A stretch of 64,000 nt of DNA from Parasedimentitalea marina (GCF_004006175.1 NZ_CP033219.1:4030001-4094000), one strand, 5' to 3'. Positions 9,669 to 18,838 are shown, counted from the first letter of the stretch. Translations and numbers: made by a program. The notes: a model not told the origin generated them from the letters alone.

Positions 9669-11204
9669 ATGTCCTGCCATAAAATGCGCCACCACCTGGC
9701 CGCCGTTTTACTTGTCATCGCTGCCCCCGTTGGCGCGGCAGAATTCAAGGTTTTTCCTCCGGCCTGGGACGACCCGGGTTTCATTGCCCTGCCCTTTGCA
9801 GCACAACGCGACAGTGACCCGCGCTCGGCTGAATGCCGAATTTTGATGACAGGGCAGATCAAAGGCGATGACCTTGCCAAACTGCAACAGATCACCGGCA
9901 TGCCCTGGAATGGTGAAGGTGACGCCCCAGCTGAATCACACGCCCTGGAAGGCGCCACCCTGTGCCTCGACAGCCCAGGTGGCAGCATCGAAGTTGCGCT
10001 CAAAATGGCGCAGCACCTCTTGGACAGCAGATCCGGCATAGCGACTAAAGTTCTGCAGAATGACCTCTGCGTCTCTGCCTGCTCGGCAATATTCATGGCG
10101 GGCAGTACCTTCTTTGAAGGTGAGAGCTATGAGACAACCCTAACCCGAGAGCTGCAGCCAGGGGCAAGACTGGGGGTCCATGCCCCGTCGTTACAACTGT
10201 CCAAGAGCGGCAGCTATTCCGGGGAGCAGATCTCCAAGTCGTTTAACCTGGCCCTGATGGCCGCCCGACAGGCCTTTGACTTTAGCAACCAGACCGACAG
10301 TGCGGGCACCCCTATCATTGCGCCTTATGTCTTTGCCCGCTTTCTGGAAACCCCGCCCGAAGACATGTATTTCTTCGATACAGTAGGTGATGCCCTACTG
10401 GGTGGCTTTGATGTTTCCGGGTATGACGCAAGGGTGCGACTGGATGAAACTCTGGCGCGCACCATCTGCGACAATGTTTTCATGCTGGATCAGGGCATGT
10501 TCTCTTGGGCCCTCGGCCCGACCTGGAAATCAGGCGAGCTGCTCTCAGCCAAAGAAACAGCGCAAGAATTTCGCCGCATGTTCCCGGACAAAGGCCGCGG
10601 CAGATGGCTGGCCCCGGTGTTCGAAGACTCTGCTTTTGTAGATCAAGCAGAAATCCATAATGGCCATTTTTATGGCCGCGCAGCAGGATACCCCACTGGA
10701 TACCCCTATGACGTTTTGGACTGCATGGTTCGGATCGAACATGCCCAACCCCTAGGCGCGTTCAAGGTTCTGCAATCGCTCGAACGCTCAAATGACAACG
10801 ATCCCATATTCTGGGACATTGAAGTACGGGTCAGCCCGCCACCGTTAAGTGGCGGCGAACAAACCCCGTCCGAAGCCTGGGAAACCGCCATCGCAGAAGA
10901 TCGGATCAGCGCGGGATATTCCAAATACTCCTGGCTGATCGCTTACCCTTTTGAAATGGCTTTGGCCGACTTGCCGCAGCCAGACACTGCCCCGGTTGCG
11001 CAACAGGACGCCGCGCTGAGTTGTGATGCGCTATGGCATCGCCGCAACCAGCTTTTCTACGAAAATGGCTATTGCTTTGGCGGGACACGTGGAATTGCGA
11101 CTTTTGGCAACGACAATTGCTACACTAAAGAGCCGGATTTAAGCCCCGCTGAGGCGGATGAGATTGCCCGGATAAAACAAATGGAAAGAGATCAGGCATG
11201 TTGA
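9669..11204 (+). CDS. exported ClpP/crotonase-fold protein (COG3904-like), copy 1
   Basis: 511 residues with a signal peptide to about 24. The core is CLDSPGGSIEVALKMA at 99-114, then NDLCVSACSAIFMAG at 131-145 and LGVHAPSL further on. This is the pattern of periplasmic COG3904 proteins, distant relatives of ClpP and SppA proteases: a DSPGG oxyanion-type loop, Ser136 as likely nucleophile between Cys134 and Cys138, and a conserved His after LG. About 250 further residues have no family I know. The gene starts 6 bases after the first caspase gene and its last 7 bases overlap the second, so it is sandwiched between two caspases in one operon. Protease activity is inferred from the fold. Confidence 0.78.
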   Translation: MSCHKMRHHLAAVLLVIAAPVGAAEFKVFPPAWDDPGFIALPFAAQRDSDPRSAECRILMTGQIKGDDLAKLQQITGMPWNGEGDAPAESHALEGATLCLDSPGGSIEVALKMAQHLLDSRSGIATKVLQNDLCVSACSAIFMAGSTFFEGESYETTLTRELQPGARLGVHAPSLQLSKSGSYSGEQISKSFNLALMAARQAFDFSNQTDSAGTPIIAPYVFARFLETPPEDMYFFDTVGDALLGGFDVSGYDARVRLDETLARTICDNVFMLDQGMFSWALGPTWKSGELLSAKETAQEFRRMFPDKGRGRWLAPVFEDSAFVDQAEIHNGHFYGRAAGYPTGYPYDVLDCMVRIEHAQPLGAFKVLQSLERSNDNDPIFWDIEVRVSPPPLSGGEQTPSEAWETAIAEDRISAGYSKYSWLIAYPFEMALADLPQPDTAPVAQQDAALSCDALWHRRNQLFYENGYCFGGTRGIATFGNDNCYTKEPDLSPAEADEIARIKQMERDQAC

Positions 11205-12424
11205 CCACAGTGTTTTTTCGAAAGTACCTATGCTGGCTGGCGGCCATTTTTTGCGCTTCAGTCCTGCCCCTGCAGGCACAGGCTGGTGGTCGCTATGCCC
11301 TGCTGATCGGCAACCAGACTTACGAGCATGGCGGCACGCTGAGTAATCCAGTCAATGACACTGCGCTTCTGGAGCAAAGTTTTGCTGCCATGGGGTTCGA
11401 GGTGGAAACTCTGACCGACGCCACTCAAGATGTACTGGGGGACGCAATCGATCGGCTGTCAGAGCGCTATGGTTCAGCGGACACGGTGGCGGTTTACTAC
11501 TCCGGGCATGGGCTGCAAAAAGATGGCCGCAACTTTCTGGTGCCAGTGGACGCGCGCATCACCAGCTCAGCGTCCATCGAGCGCGAGACCATCTCAATGG
11601 ATAGCCTGATCGAGGTGCTAAAGCCCTTTCCTATCAGCATGATTTTTCTCGATGCCTGCCGCGACAACCCCTTTGCCGCCAATCTTCAAGCCGGGACATC
11701 AGTGACCAAAAGCGTGGCGCAAACCCGTGGCTTGGCGGTGATGCGTGCCGAGGGCGATATGCTGATCACCTATGCCACCCTGCCCAATACCACCGCCAGC
11801 GACGGCATGGGAAATAACTCACCGTTTGCCAGCGCCCTGGCCCGCCACATCCGCACTCCGGACACCGAGATTTCGGTGCTGATGAAACGGGTCACCGGGG
11901 ATGTGGTGGCGGAAACACGTGGTCAGCAACGGCCACAGCAGATCTCGCAGATGCAGACTGAATTCTATTTCAAGCGCACGCCCAACCCCACGACGATAAC
12001 CGATCCACTGCGCGCATTGCTTGCAGTTTATCCGCAGCAGGTTACCGCAGGAGAAGAGGTGTCGGTGGTGGCGGATGTGCCACCCTCCTGTACGCCTTTC
12101 TTCGCTGATTTTGCCCCAGATGGGCATCTGACGCCGATTCCCCTGCAGTTTTTCAAATCCATTGCGCTCTCAAATGGGCAGATTCGCTATGAAATCTCAC
12201 CCGGCTCGCGCTTTGGGCTGATGATTCAAGAGACCGATGCACTGGGCACTCACCAGCTCGGACTAGTGTGCGAACCCAAGGAAATTGGCGGGGACAAAGC
12301 AGCGGTGCGCACGGTCATGGCAGAGGTCGCCACGAAAGTTAAGGCCGGAGAGCTTGCGGGTTTTGTGACCACAGGCGGTTACGAACCTGTGGAGTATCGC
12401 TTTGAACGCTTCACTATCCAGTAA
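11198..12424 (+). CDS. exported caspase-like (C14) protein, copy 2
   Basis: 408 residues with a signal peptide to about 29 (LPLQAQAG). The caspase fold at 31-265 has His104 in YYSGHGLQ and Cys154 in FLDACRDNPFA, both intact. The C-terminal 130 residues (VYPQQVTAGEEVSVVADV onward, ending in a cysteine-containing GLVCEP) parallel the DUF4384-like end of the cytochrome at 4638; this module may be a shared interaction domain. It overlaps the preceding ClpP-like gene by 7 bases, which implies coupled translation. It lacks the discoidin domain of the first caspase. Convergent with the OmpA-type gene, 16 bases between the ends. Confidence 0.88.
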   Translation: MLTTVFFRKYLCWLAAIFCASVLPLQAQAGGRYALLIGNQTYEHGGTLSNPVNDTALLEQSFAAMGFEVETLTDATQDVLGDAIDRLSERYGSADTVAVYYSGHGLQKDGRNFLVPVDARITSSASIERETISMDSLIEVLKPFPISMIFLDACRDNPFAANLQAGTSVTKSVAQTRGLAVMRAEGDMLITYATLPNTTASDGMGNNSPFASALARHIRTPDTEISVLMKRVTGDVVAETRGQQRPQQISQMQTEFYFKRTPNPTTITDPLRALLAVYPQQVTAGEEVSVVADVPPSCTPFFADFAPDGHLTPIPLQFFKSIALSNGQIRYEISPGSRFGLMIQETDALGTHQLGLVCEPKEIGGDKAAVRTVMAEVATKVKAGELAGFVTTGGYEPVEYRFERFTIQ

Positions 12425-12440
12425 GTCCTGAATTACCCGC

Positions 12441-13124
12441 TCAACGCGGTAGCAGCACCAGTTGCACCCGGCGATTTTGGCCGCTTAACGGATCGCCCGG
12501 TGTTTTCAACCGCGAGAACCCCATACCCGTGGCCAGTGTGCGGTCCGCCTGCAATCCACCCAGCCCGCGCACCAGTGCTGCAACGCTTTCTGCCCGACGG
12601 GCTGACAGATCTTCGTTATAGGCCGCCGATCCCTTGGCATCTGTATGACCAAGGAACAAAAACCGGTACGCGTCGAAGCGTTCAGATTTCAGCAGCGCCG
12701 CAAGATCCGCCAATTGCGAAAGTTGATCACCACGCACACTGTCTGAATTGTAATCAAACAGGATCTCCATATCGACCGAAGGCAGTGGTTCCGTTGCAGT
12801 GCTGGCAGCCTGACCCCCAGTAGAGGAAACCTGCTGTGTGACCTCTTCACGGTCGATAATCGCAAGGTTCACCACATCCTCCAGCGAGAACGTAGACCCT
12901 GATTGATAATCTGCGCTGGTGCAGTTGGCAGGATCGGTCAGGCAAGTCTCCAGCTCAGACGAGGGCGCAGCACTGGCCCCCGGCACAGCCTGTGCCTCGA
13001 CAGCTGGTGTTTCAGGTTCCAAAGCAAAACTCTCAAGCGTAATCGTCGACTGGGCAAAGGCTTGAGAAGCAGAAAAAGCGATCAAAATCGAGAGAATGTT
13101 TGTGTTCATAACTGAAATCATCAT
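12441..13124 (-). CDS. OmpA-domain envelope protein
   Basis: 227 residues. An export signal ends near AFAQ (residues 22-25), followed by a low-complexity linker rich in Ala, Glu and Pro. The OmpA/MotB peptidoglycan-binding domain runs from about 118 to the end, with the GHTDAKGSAAYNEDLSARRAESV region at 159-181 that binds diaminopimelate. The predicted place is the periplasm, on the cell wall. A shorter start at the sixth codon (13109) would give a cleaner signal peptide, and no strong ribosome site separates the two. It lies between caspase 2 and the second ClpP-like gene on the opposite strand and shares a 117-base divergent promoter region with the latter. Confidence 0.85.
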   Translation of the reverse strand: MMISVMNTNILSILIAFSASQAFAQSTITLESFALEPETPAVEAQAVPGASAAPSSELETCLTDPANCTSADYQSGSTFSLEDVVNLAIIDREEVTQQVSSTGGQAASTATEPLPSVDMEILFDYNSDSVRGDQLSQLADLAALLKSERFDAYRFLFLGHTDAKGSAAYNEDLSARRAESVAALVRGLGGLQADRTLATGMGFSRLKTPGDPLSGQNRRVQLVLLPR

Positions 13125-13241
13125 GGTTGTTGCAAAGTCATATTAGCTTAGACCTCCATCTTGAGAAAGAAAACAAATCTTTACCTTTGTTGGTTGGGCA
13201 GGTCTCGCGGCTGAATGATGCGTTAGAGGAATGTTGAACTG

Positions 13242-14864
13242 ATGAAGTGTCTGAGAATGCTACTGCGCCCTTTGGCGCTGATGTGCCTGTTAGCCCTGCC
13301 CGCAACCGCCGCCGATATTACATTGATGGACCGCAATCCTGTTCTGTCGCACGATTACCTGTCTGGCTGGCGCTTTGACGAAGGAATATTTGGCCGGGAC
13401 GTACTGCACTATCTGGGCTGTGAAACCCTGGCCTGCGCCGCAACCAAATCGCAGGCTGATTTGGCCAAGGCCAAACCTCAGGCCGGTCTCCGCGACGGAA
13501 TGTTCCAAAACCTTGGCGGCGCTGTGTCGATCGGGGAGATATTTGACAGCCTTGCCAACACTGCCCTCATGCTGTCGCAAGTCATCAAAATAAGTGGTCC
13601 CATCGTGCCCGGCGATGTTGATCGGCTTAAGGAATTTGTCGAAGACAACGGATTGATGAACTGTAGTGAGCCGGGCTTTTGCCCCTATAACACGGTTATC
13701 GCATTGGATAGTCCCGGCGGACATTTGCAGGCTGCACTGGAAATCGCGCACTACGTGCAGCAGAACAATTTTGTCACTTTGTTACAGAAAGATGCGGTTT
13801 GCGCATCCGCCTGTTCGATGATCTTCCTCAGCGGCTATACCACTTACGAAGGTGTATTTTTCCCCCGCCGGTTTGCCCATGACACCGCCCGATTGGGTCT
13901 GCACAAGCCGTCTTTATACGTGCCACCGCGCAGCTATTCAGCTGACCAAATGAACGAAATGCAAGACATCATTAACACCACTCTCAACGACGTGGTCGAG
14001 GTCTTTGTCGGTGCAAAAGTCGAAATTGATATCTTACAAGAGATGTACAAGACCAAGCCGAAAGAAATGTATTACCTGACCACTCCTGAAATGGAGAGTA
14101 TCGGGCGGGTCTTTCACAGCCCGGGTGCAGGTCGCTTTGCTCCGACACGTGCACAGGCACTGACCCTTTGCGCTGAAGACTACAAAGCGCGCTATGGCCG
14201 TTATGAGCCACAATTGCTGCGCACCATGGCCAGTGGGCAGGATGTTTTTATCACCTATGTGCCGCGTAGTGACTATGCCTGCTACGGGGCACGGCAAGAG
14301 GGACAATGGGTCTACGAAATTTGCACACCTTCGGGCAGTCGACCCGACCAGTTTGATCGCCTTGCTTGCCAACTGTTTCGATGCGCTGCTGACATGGATG
14401 GTACCATGGAAAATTGTGGCAGCGCCGCTGACGTTCACAACAACGACAACCTGGGCGACGCATTAAAAGACTTACGCAATTCGCAACTGCTCCGGTTGGT
14501 GAATGACACTCTCAGAAGCCCTTATCGAAGCAATAGCATTGCCTGCACCAGAACAGGGGAATGTGCATATAAACCGCTTAAGCCGGTCCCGGCCTGGGTG
14601 ACCAAAGCACCTGTGCCACAAACATATTGTGGTCAGGTGGACATGCGGTCACCGGTCAATTTGAAACGCCTCCAACACGCGTTGAACGCCAACGGTATGA
14701 ACGTCGGCACACCTGACGGCAGTATTGGCCCCAAGACGCTGGGCGCGATTGGAACCGCGAACAAACGTTTCTTGGGGACTGACAGTCAATGGGCACAACC
14801 TGAGCTTCTGCTGGCACTCGGCATACCGCAGGACGAGGTCAACAACGCACTTATTTGCAATTAG
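13242..14864 (+). CDS. exported ClpP/crotonase-fold protein (COG3904-like), copy 2, with peptidoglycan-binding-like end
   Basis: 540 residues with a signal peptide to about 23 (LPATAA). The family core is ALDSPGGHLQAALEIA from 154, then AVCASACSMIFLSG at 185-198 with Ser189 between Cys187 and Cys191, and LGLHKPSL after it. A Cys-rich middle (about 360-400) follows. The last 60 residues (NLKRLQHALNANGMNVGTPD, then IGPKTLGAI) look like a peptidoglycan-binding type 1 domain, which would hold the protein at the cell wall. It is transcribed away from the OmpA-domain gene and followed after 16 bases by copy 3. Proteolytic activity is an inference from the fold. Confidence 0.78.
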   Translation: MKCLRMLLRPLALMCLLALPATAADITLMDRNPVLSHDYLSGWRFDEGIFGRDVLHYLGCETLACAATKSQADLAKAKPQAGLRDGMFQNLGGAVSIGEIFDSLANTALMLSQVIKISGPIVPGDVDRLKEFVEDNGLMNCSEPGFCPYNTVIALDSPGGHLQAALEIAHYVQQNNFVTLLQKDAVCASACSMIFLSGYTTYEGVFFPRRFAHDTARLGLHKPSLYVPPRSYSADQMNEMQDIINTTLNDVVEVFVGAKVEIDILQEMYKTKPKEMYYLTTPEMESIGRVFHSPGAGRFAPTRAQALTLCAEDYKARYGRYEPQLLRTMASGQDVFITYVPRSDYACYGARQEGQWVYEICTPSGSRPDQFDRLACQLFRCAADMDGTMENCGSAADVHNNDNLGDALKDLRNSQLLRLVNDTLRSPYRSNSIACTRTGECAYKPLKPVPAWVTKAPVPQTYCGQVDMRSPVNLKRLQHALNANGMNVGTPDGSIGPKTLGAIGTANKRFLGTDSQWAQPELLLALGIPQDEVNNALICN

Positions 14865-14880
14865 GACTTAGTAGAACACC

Positions 14881-16368
14881 ATGATGAGCTTATTTATTCT
14901 ACCCGGCTTGAGACGCGGGCTGTGCCAGGCGATGGGCTTGGGTTTGGGAATGCTTTTTACCACAGGGGCACAGGCCGCCGATTTTTCACCGGGCGGCGAC
15001 CCTTCGATGGACTGCCTGCTGCAAATGACCGGTGTGATCGAGACAGGCGACACTGAAAAACTGAACGTCGCTTTGAAGACAGTTTTGAATAGTCCCCCAT
15101 CCGCGATCAACGGAAAAAGCTACAATAGTATAGTCAACGACGGAGACCCTGCACGGATCTGCCTCGACAGCCCGGGCGGTTCGCTGAGTGAAGCGTTGAA
15201 GATGGCGGACCTTCTTTACAGCTACGACGCGGTACACGGTTGGTCGCAGGAAACGGGCTGGATTAGCAAGCTGGGCACAGCAGTACCTGCAAACGCAGCC
15301 TGTGAATCTGCCTGCGCAGTCTTCTTTCTGTCAGGAGGAATCGACACCGAATCCGATGCCGGACGCATGCCAAACAGGGTTTTGCATGCTAAAGGGCGAC
15401 TGGGCTTTCACTCTGCATCGCTGGAGGTCCCAGATGGGAACTACAATGCCGACTCTGTCAACAAAGCCTTCAAAGTGGCTTTGCAATCCATGTCCCAACT
15501 GACTGACCGACAGACCGTGCTCAGGCTGAGGCCCTCGTTGCTTGCCAGGATTCTGGCAACGCCACCGGACCAGATGCACTACCTGGAAACGGTTGGCGAA
15601 GCTGTTGAATGGAATATTGAGATCGCGGGTTTGCCGCGGCTGAAAGAAGCCAGCCGCAAAAACGTGGCCATTGCCTGCAACCACATGCAGCGCCGTCATG
15701 CAGCCCAAGATGGCTCCGCTTTTCCCGGTTTTTATCACCATGATGTTGGCCTGGGGCGCTGGACCGAAGAATATAGTCAGATCTGGAGTATGGAGTCGGC
15801 CTTCGAGAGCTTCAAAGCAACCGAGTATGGGCTGGAATTCACCAGTATTAACGCGATGGGCAGTACCATACTGTGTGAAGGGTCTTACAGTTTTGAAACT
15901 CAGAATGGCGTGATGAAGTCGGAAAACACCCAGGCTTGGTACGGCAGCGCCGAGAACCATTGGCTGTTCCCGTCAAGTATTCGGTTCAAAGAACTACTAA
16001 GTCTTGGCGGAAGTGACACTGTCATCGCGCCGGATGTTCTGATCCGTGATCGGAAAACCATCGGCGCCAACCGGTGCCTGGTGTTTTCGAAAGAGACAAA
16101 ACTGGATGACGATCCCTGCCAGTTGGAAACCCATGAGAAGATCTCAGCCGGGCTTGGACAGGACGGCATGGTTCTGCGCTTTATCTGGCCCTCGGGTGCG
16201 GTCACGGTGGTGGAAACACAAAACCAAACCACCTCATCAGACCCGAGCCTGCAAATCAACGGCACAACAGCTTATGGGGAATATCCCGGAAACTTTGGGC
16301 TGGATGTCAGCCAATTCAAATGCATCATGAACCCAGCCACCGAGCGGGTCTTCTGCTATCAAACATAA
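14881..16368 (+). CDS. exported ClpP/crotonase-fold protein (COG3904-like), copy 3
   Basis: 495 residues with an N-terminal signal segment ending near TGAQAA (residue 32). Core motifs: CLDSPGGSLSEALKMAD at 94-110, NAACESACAVFFLSGG at 138-153 with Ser143 between Cys141 and Cys145, and LGFHSASL. It has no peptidoglycan-binding domain; the C-terminal 270 residues have no family I recognise. The gene follows copy 2 by 16 bases and probably forms a two-gene unit with it. The start used is the first of two adjacent ATG codons; the ribosome site is weak, consistent with coupling to the gene before it. Confidence 0.76.
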   Translation: MMSLFILPGLRRGLCQAMGLGLGMLFTTGAQAADFSPGGDPSMDCLLQMTGVIETGDTEKLNVALKTVLNSPPSAINGKSYNSIVNDGDPARICLDSPGGSLSEALKMADLLYSYDAVHGWSQETGWISKLGTAVPANAACESACAVFFLSGGIDTESDAGRMPNRVLHAKGRLGFHSASLEVPDGNYNADSVNKAFKVALQSMSQLTDRQTVLRLRPSLLARILATPPDQMHYLETVGEAVEWNIEIAGLPRLKEASRKNVAIACNHMQRRHAAQDGSAFPGFYHHDVGLGRWTEEYSQIWSMESAFESFKATEYGLEFTSINAMGSTILCEGSYSFETQNGVMKSENTQAWYGSAENHWLFPSSIRFKELLSLGGSDTVIAPDVLIRDRKTIGANRCLVFSKETKLDDDPCQLETHEKISAGLGQDGMVLRFIWPSGAVTVVETQNQTTSSDPSLQINGTTAYGEYPGNFGLDVSQFKCIMNPATERVFCYQT

Positions 16369-16395
16369 AGGAACTCAGCCTTAGCAGTCCTAAGC

Positions 16396-17007
16396 TTAGT
16401 CGAAACAAGGCAAGCGCACACCGCTGAAATCCGTCGAACAGGCGAATGCCTTGGTGATTTCGTTTTCGTCGGGGCGAATGTCTTTGCCGGGGTGGTTGTA
16501 TTCGACTCTCAGCACATAGCTATGATTGCCTTGCAGAAAACCTGCCCAGTAAAAGGCATCCCCGGCTGTGCCGTAATGCCCGCTCCGCACAAAGGAATTA
16601 TCAAAATTGCGCGCTAAAGCGAGATCGATAAATGGACCATCTGCGTCCTCTTTGAGATCGCGATATAGCTGCGCGGTGCCAACGCGTTCAGTAATCACGA
16701 CATCGCCGTATATCCAGCTTCGGGCGTCGGCAGAGTCGTATAGACGTTTTGCCGTTGCCTCTGGACCGGAGGGGCATCGACCCCGTCACAGTGCCATAGC
16801 GCTCAGACGCGATATAATCCGTAATGCTGTCAGGAAGGTCCGTCAGATCTGCGCCAGCCGGCATCATGAAATGGTTGAGGCACGGGCGATAACTTCAGGC
16901 AAACTGCCGCCAGGATGATCAAGCGACACAACAGCCCGCAGGCCACTGCCATCGGGGCCGCATTCCTCAACTGAGCACCCAGGCACACGCACCAACGCAG
17001 TCCTGAT
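16396..17007 (-). pseudogene. decayed gene with DSPGG-like remnant, at least two frame breaks
   Basis: Read on the minus strand, three consecutive pieces appear in different frames. The first, up to a stop at 16864, contains GLRAVVSLDHPGGSLPEVIA, close to the DSPGG segment of the three ClpP-like neighbours. The second starts near 16863 (MMPAGADLTDLPDSITDYIA). The third runs to 16396 in the frame that includes PEATAKRLYDSADARSWIYG and ends with GVRLPCFD. At least two frameshifts or a stop separate them. The simplest reading is a disabled fourth, smaller COG3904-like protein, convergent with copy 3 and cut off on its 5' side near the island boundary. The third piece alone (16396-16698, 100 codons) could still be translated. 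Confidence 0.45.
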
Positions 17008-17194
17008 TTTTCCAACATCACCTTAAAGGCCCCCCTCCAGACACAAAAACGGTATCGGTTTTAATCAAGTCTGTTTAGGCGCCATTGCGACGCCAGCTTC
17101 CAAAGTGCCAGGGAGATGCAATTGTGTCAGCGCCTCACCTTCAGTTCCTAAGGTCAACTGGCAGACAATGGCCAGCATAACACGCTGAAAGAAA

Positions 17195-17241
17195 TGGTGA
17201 CCCCGATTGGATTCGAACCAATAACCTGCCCCTTAGGAGGG
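17195..17241 (-). repeat. attL: copy of the tRNA-Arg(CCT) 3' half
   Basis: Matches 46002-46048 except at two positions (17205 and 17222). It includes the CCA end, T arm and anticodon-loop side of the tRNA, then diverges at 17242. The two differences pair with each other in the T stem (ATTGG/CCAAT here, GTTGG/CCAAC in the intact gene), so both versions can fold. This copy is therefore likely to be the host's original 3' half, pushed away by integration. Confidence 0.88.
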
Positions 17242-17276
17242 AGTCATTCATCATCTTATTTACCTTTCTGCTTCAG

Positions 17277-18365
17277 TTACTTAGGTGAATTTGTGGTATT
17301 GCGTTGTACGTGTCCTGTACGGATCTGCTCCCTGATTTCAGCCTCATCCGCTTTAACATGTGCGTAAATTTGATCCTGTAGGGAGACGCTTTTCCAGCGA
17401 CCAGCAGCTGCCGCAGTCACGGGGTCAGCACCTTGATTGACACGCAATTCGGTATAAAATCCATGGCGCCCAGCCGGATGTGCAGAGATGTAAGGAATAC
17501 CTGCAGCCCTGCAAATCGTTTTCCAACGCGAGTTGTACCCAGTTGAGCTTCCGTATCCGAAAACGCGCGGCTCCATTTTACAGCCAAGCTTGCGATTGTG
17601 CGGGCGTTTCGGTGGCAGGTTGGCCAGTTCGACCATCATGCCTTGAGAAATTGCCACCCATTGCGCTTGGTGACCTTTTGCTGCTTTCAGAAAGACCTTG
17701 CGGCTCACTAAGTCCAAATCGTTCGGAGTCAGGGAAATCGCCTGATCAATCCGGGCTGCAGTCTCGAACATGAACCGCACCAAAGCGGCGTTGTAGATGT
17801 CGGCGTGTTCACAAAACTTCTCGATCCACTGGCGGTCAGCTGGCTTGCGTTCCATCCGGCTCTGTTTACCGCGTAGGATGTCTTGGTCGATCCGTTCCTT
17901 CTCGCTGTAGCGTTTGACCCGGATTGGGGGGCACTTCCCCAGATCATGAGCGTTATTAATTACCGCCCTAATAGGGGTCACGACTTCGCGCCACATCGTG
18001 TCAGTCGCAACATTGGGTTTGAGGGTGTAACCGAGGTCTCTTAGGTACTTCCCGGTGATGCTGGCGACTGGTTGGCGGCAAAACTCGTCGCTAAGAGCTT
18101 TAACAACCCTGATAAGCGCCTTCAGTTCAGTTGGTTTAGCGTTGTAGATCTGGATCGCCGCGCCCATCGTCAGTTGCTCCGCTTCTTCGCCAAGGAGGTG
18201 ACGACGCCTTTGCCGGTCCGTTTCGATTTGGATCCATTCGACCGCACCTTGCTTTGAAGATGATCCAGTAGATCTTCGGTAGTAACCGGTGATTGGCAGC
18301 CCTTCGTATTCGACCCGGCCCTTGACCCACCATTTGCTTCCTCGGGGATAGACTTCGAGTGGCAT
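17277..18365 (-). CDS. tyrosine recombinase (island integrase)
   Basis: 362 residues. An N-terminal arm-binding part (MPLEVYPRGSKWWVKGRVEY) is followed by the core-binding domain and a catalytic domain with Arg205 (ETAAR), Lys230 (KAAKG), His296 and Arg300 (HPAGR), Trp324 in place of the last His (AGRW) and the nucleophile Tyr334 (QIYAHV). All required residues are present, so the enzyme looks functional. It reads towards the attL copy 36 bases away, as usual for integrases at tRNA sites. Its 5' end overlaps the excisionase-like gene by 196 bases in another frame. Confidence 0.92.
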   Translation of the reverse strand: MPLEVYPRGSKWWVKGRVEYEGLPITGYYRRSTGSSSKQGAVEWIQIETDRQRRRHLLGEEAEQLTMGAAIQIYNAKPTELKALIRVVKALSDEFCRQPVASITGKYLRDLGYTLKPNVATDTMWREVVTPIRAVINNAHDLGKCPPIRVKRYSEKERIDQDILRGKQSRMERKPADRQWIEKFCEHADIYNAALVRFMFETAARIDQAISLTPNDLDLVSRKVFLKAAKGHQAQWVAISQGMMVELANLPPKRPHNRKLGCKMEPRVFGYGSSTGYNSRWKTICRAAGIPYISAHPAGRHGFYTELRVNQGADPVTAAAAGRWKSVSLQDQIYAHVKADEAEIREQIRTGHVQRNTTNSPK

Positions 18366-18574
18366 TGCTGATCCTCCATGAACATGTTGTCCAGTTGCTC
18401 CGGTAGGATAAGGGTAGCATCCCCTAGCTTGCCGCGCTCTTTCAGCTTGTTGGCCTTTTCTTTGATCGTCCTTGATGAAACTTCAAACCCGCGTTCGCAT
18501 AGGATCGCCGCCCATTCCTCAGGTGTCTTGCCGTGGTCGAGAAATCTGGAACCTGTGGGGACGGGAGCGGTCAT
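18170..18574 (-). CDS. excisionase-like small DNA-binding protein
   Basis: 134 residues. The first 70 (FLDHGKTPEEWAAILCERGF, then SSRTIKEKANKLKERGKLGD and LILPEQLDNMF) resemble small helix-turn-helix proteins found before island integrases in Rhodobacteraceae, including a CxSxS-like tail (QCHSKS). I infer a role as recombination directionality factor. The last 65 codons overlap the integrase start out of frame and may not be conserved. The integrase frame is certain, so the overlap is either real or this gene's tail is ornamental. Confidence 0.6.
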   Translation of the reverse strand: MTAPVPTGSRFLDHGKTPEEWAAILCERGFEVSSRTIKEKANKLKERGKLGDATLILPEQLDNMFMEDQQCHSKSIPEEANGGSRAGSNTKGCQSPVTTEDLLDHLQSKVRSNGSKSKRTGKGVVTSLAKKRSN

Positions 18575-18838
18575 GATCGGCTACCGTGCTCTTTCATGTA
18601 AACAGACGCATGTCTGATATAATCATCACCAATGAAACCTTGCGGATATCTTCGGCATAGGCTTGAGCGATTCCCCGATCAATGCCGACGCGAGGCTGGG
18701 TGCCCCCTTCCCGAATGATTTGTGCAATTGCATGAAGGGTTACGATTTCGCCTTCTCCTGCGAGGCTTGCCCAGCATCCACCTCCGGCTCAACCGTCTGC
18801 TTCAGCCGTTGAATAATCTCACTATTCAATGATCGGCC
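18575..18838. other. divergent regulatory region between excisionase-like and Arc-type genes
   Basis: 264 bases without a gene, between the leftward integrase module and the rightward Arc-family repressor. The position suits a lysogeny-type control region. A short direct or inverted element around 18805-18835 (ttgaataatctcactattcaa) contains the inverted arms TTGAATA and TATTCAA and could be an operator for the Arc-type protein just downstream. Confidence 0.4.
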
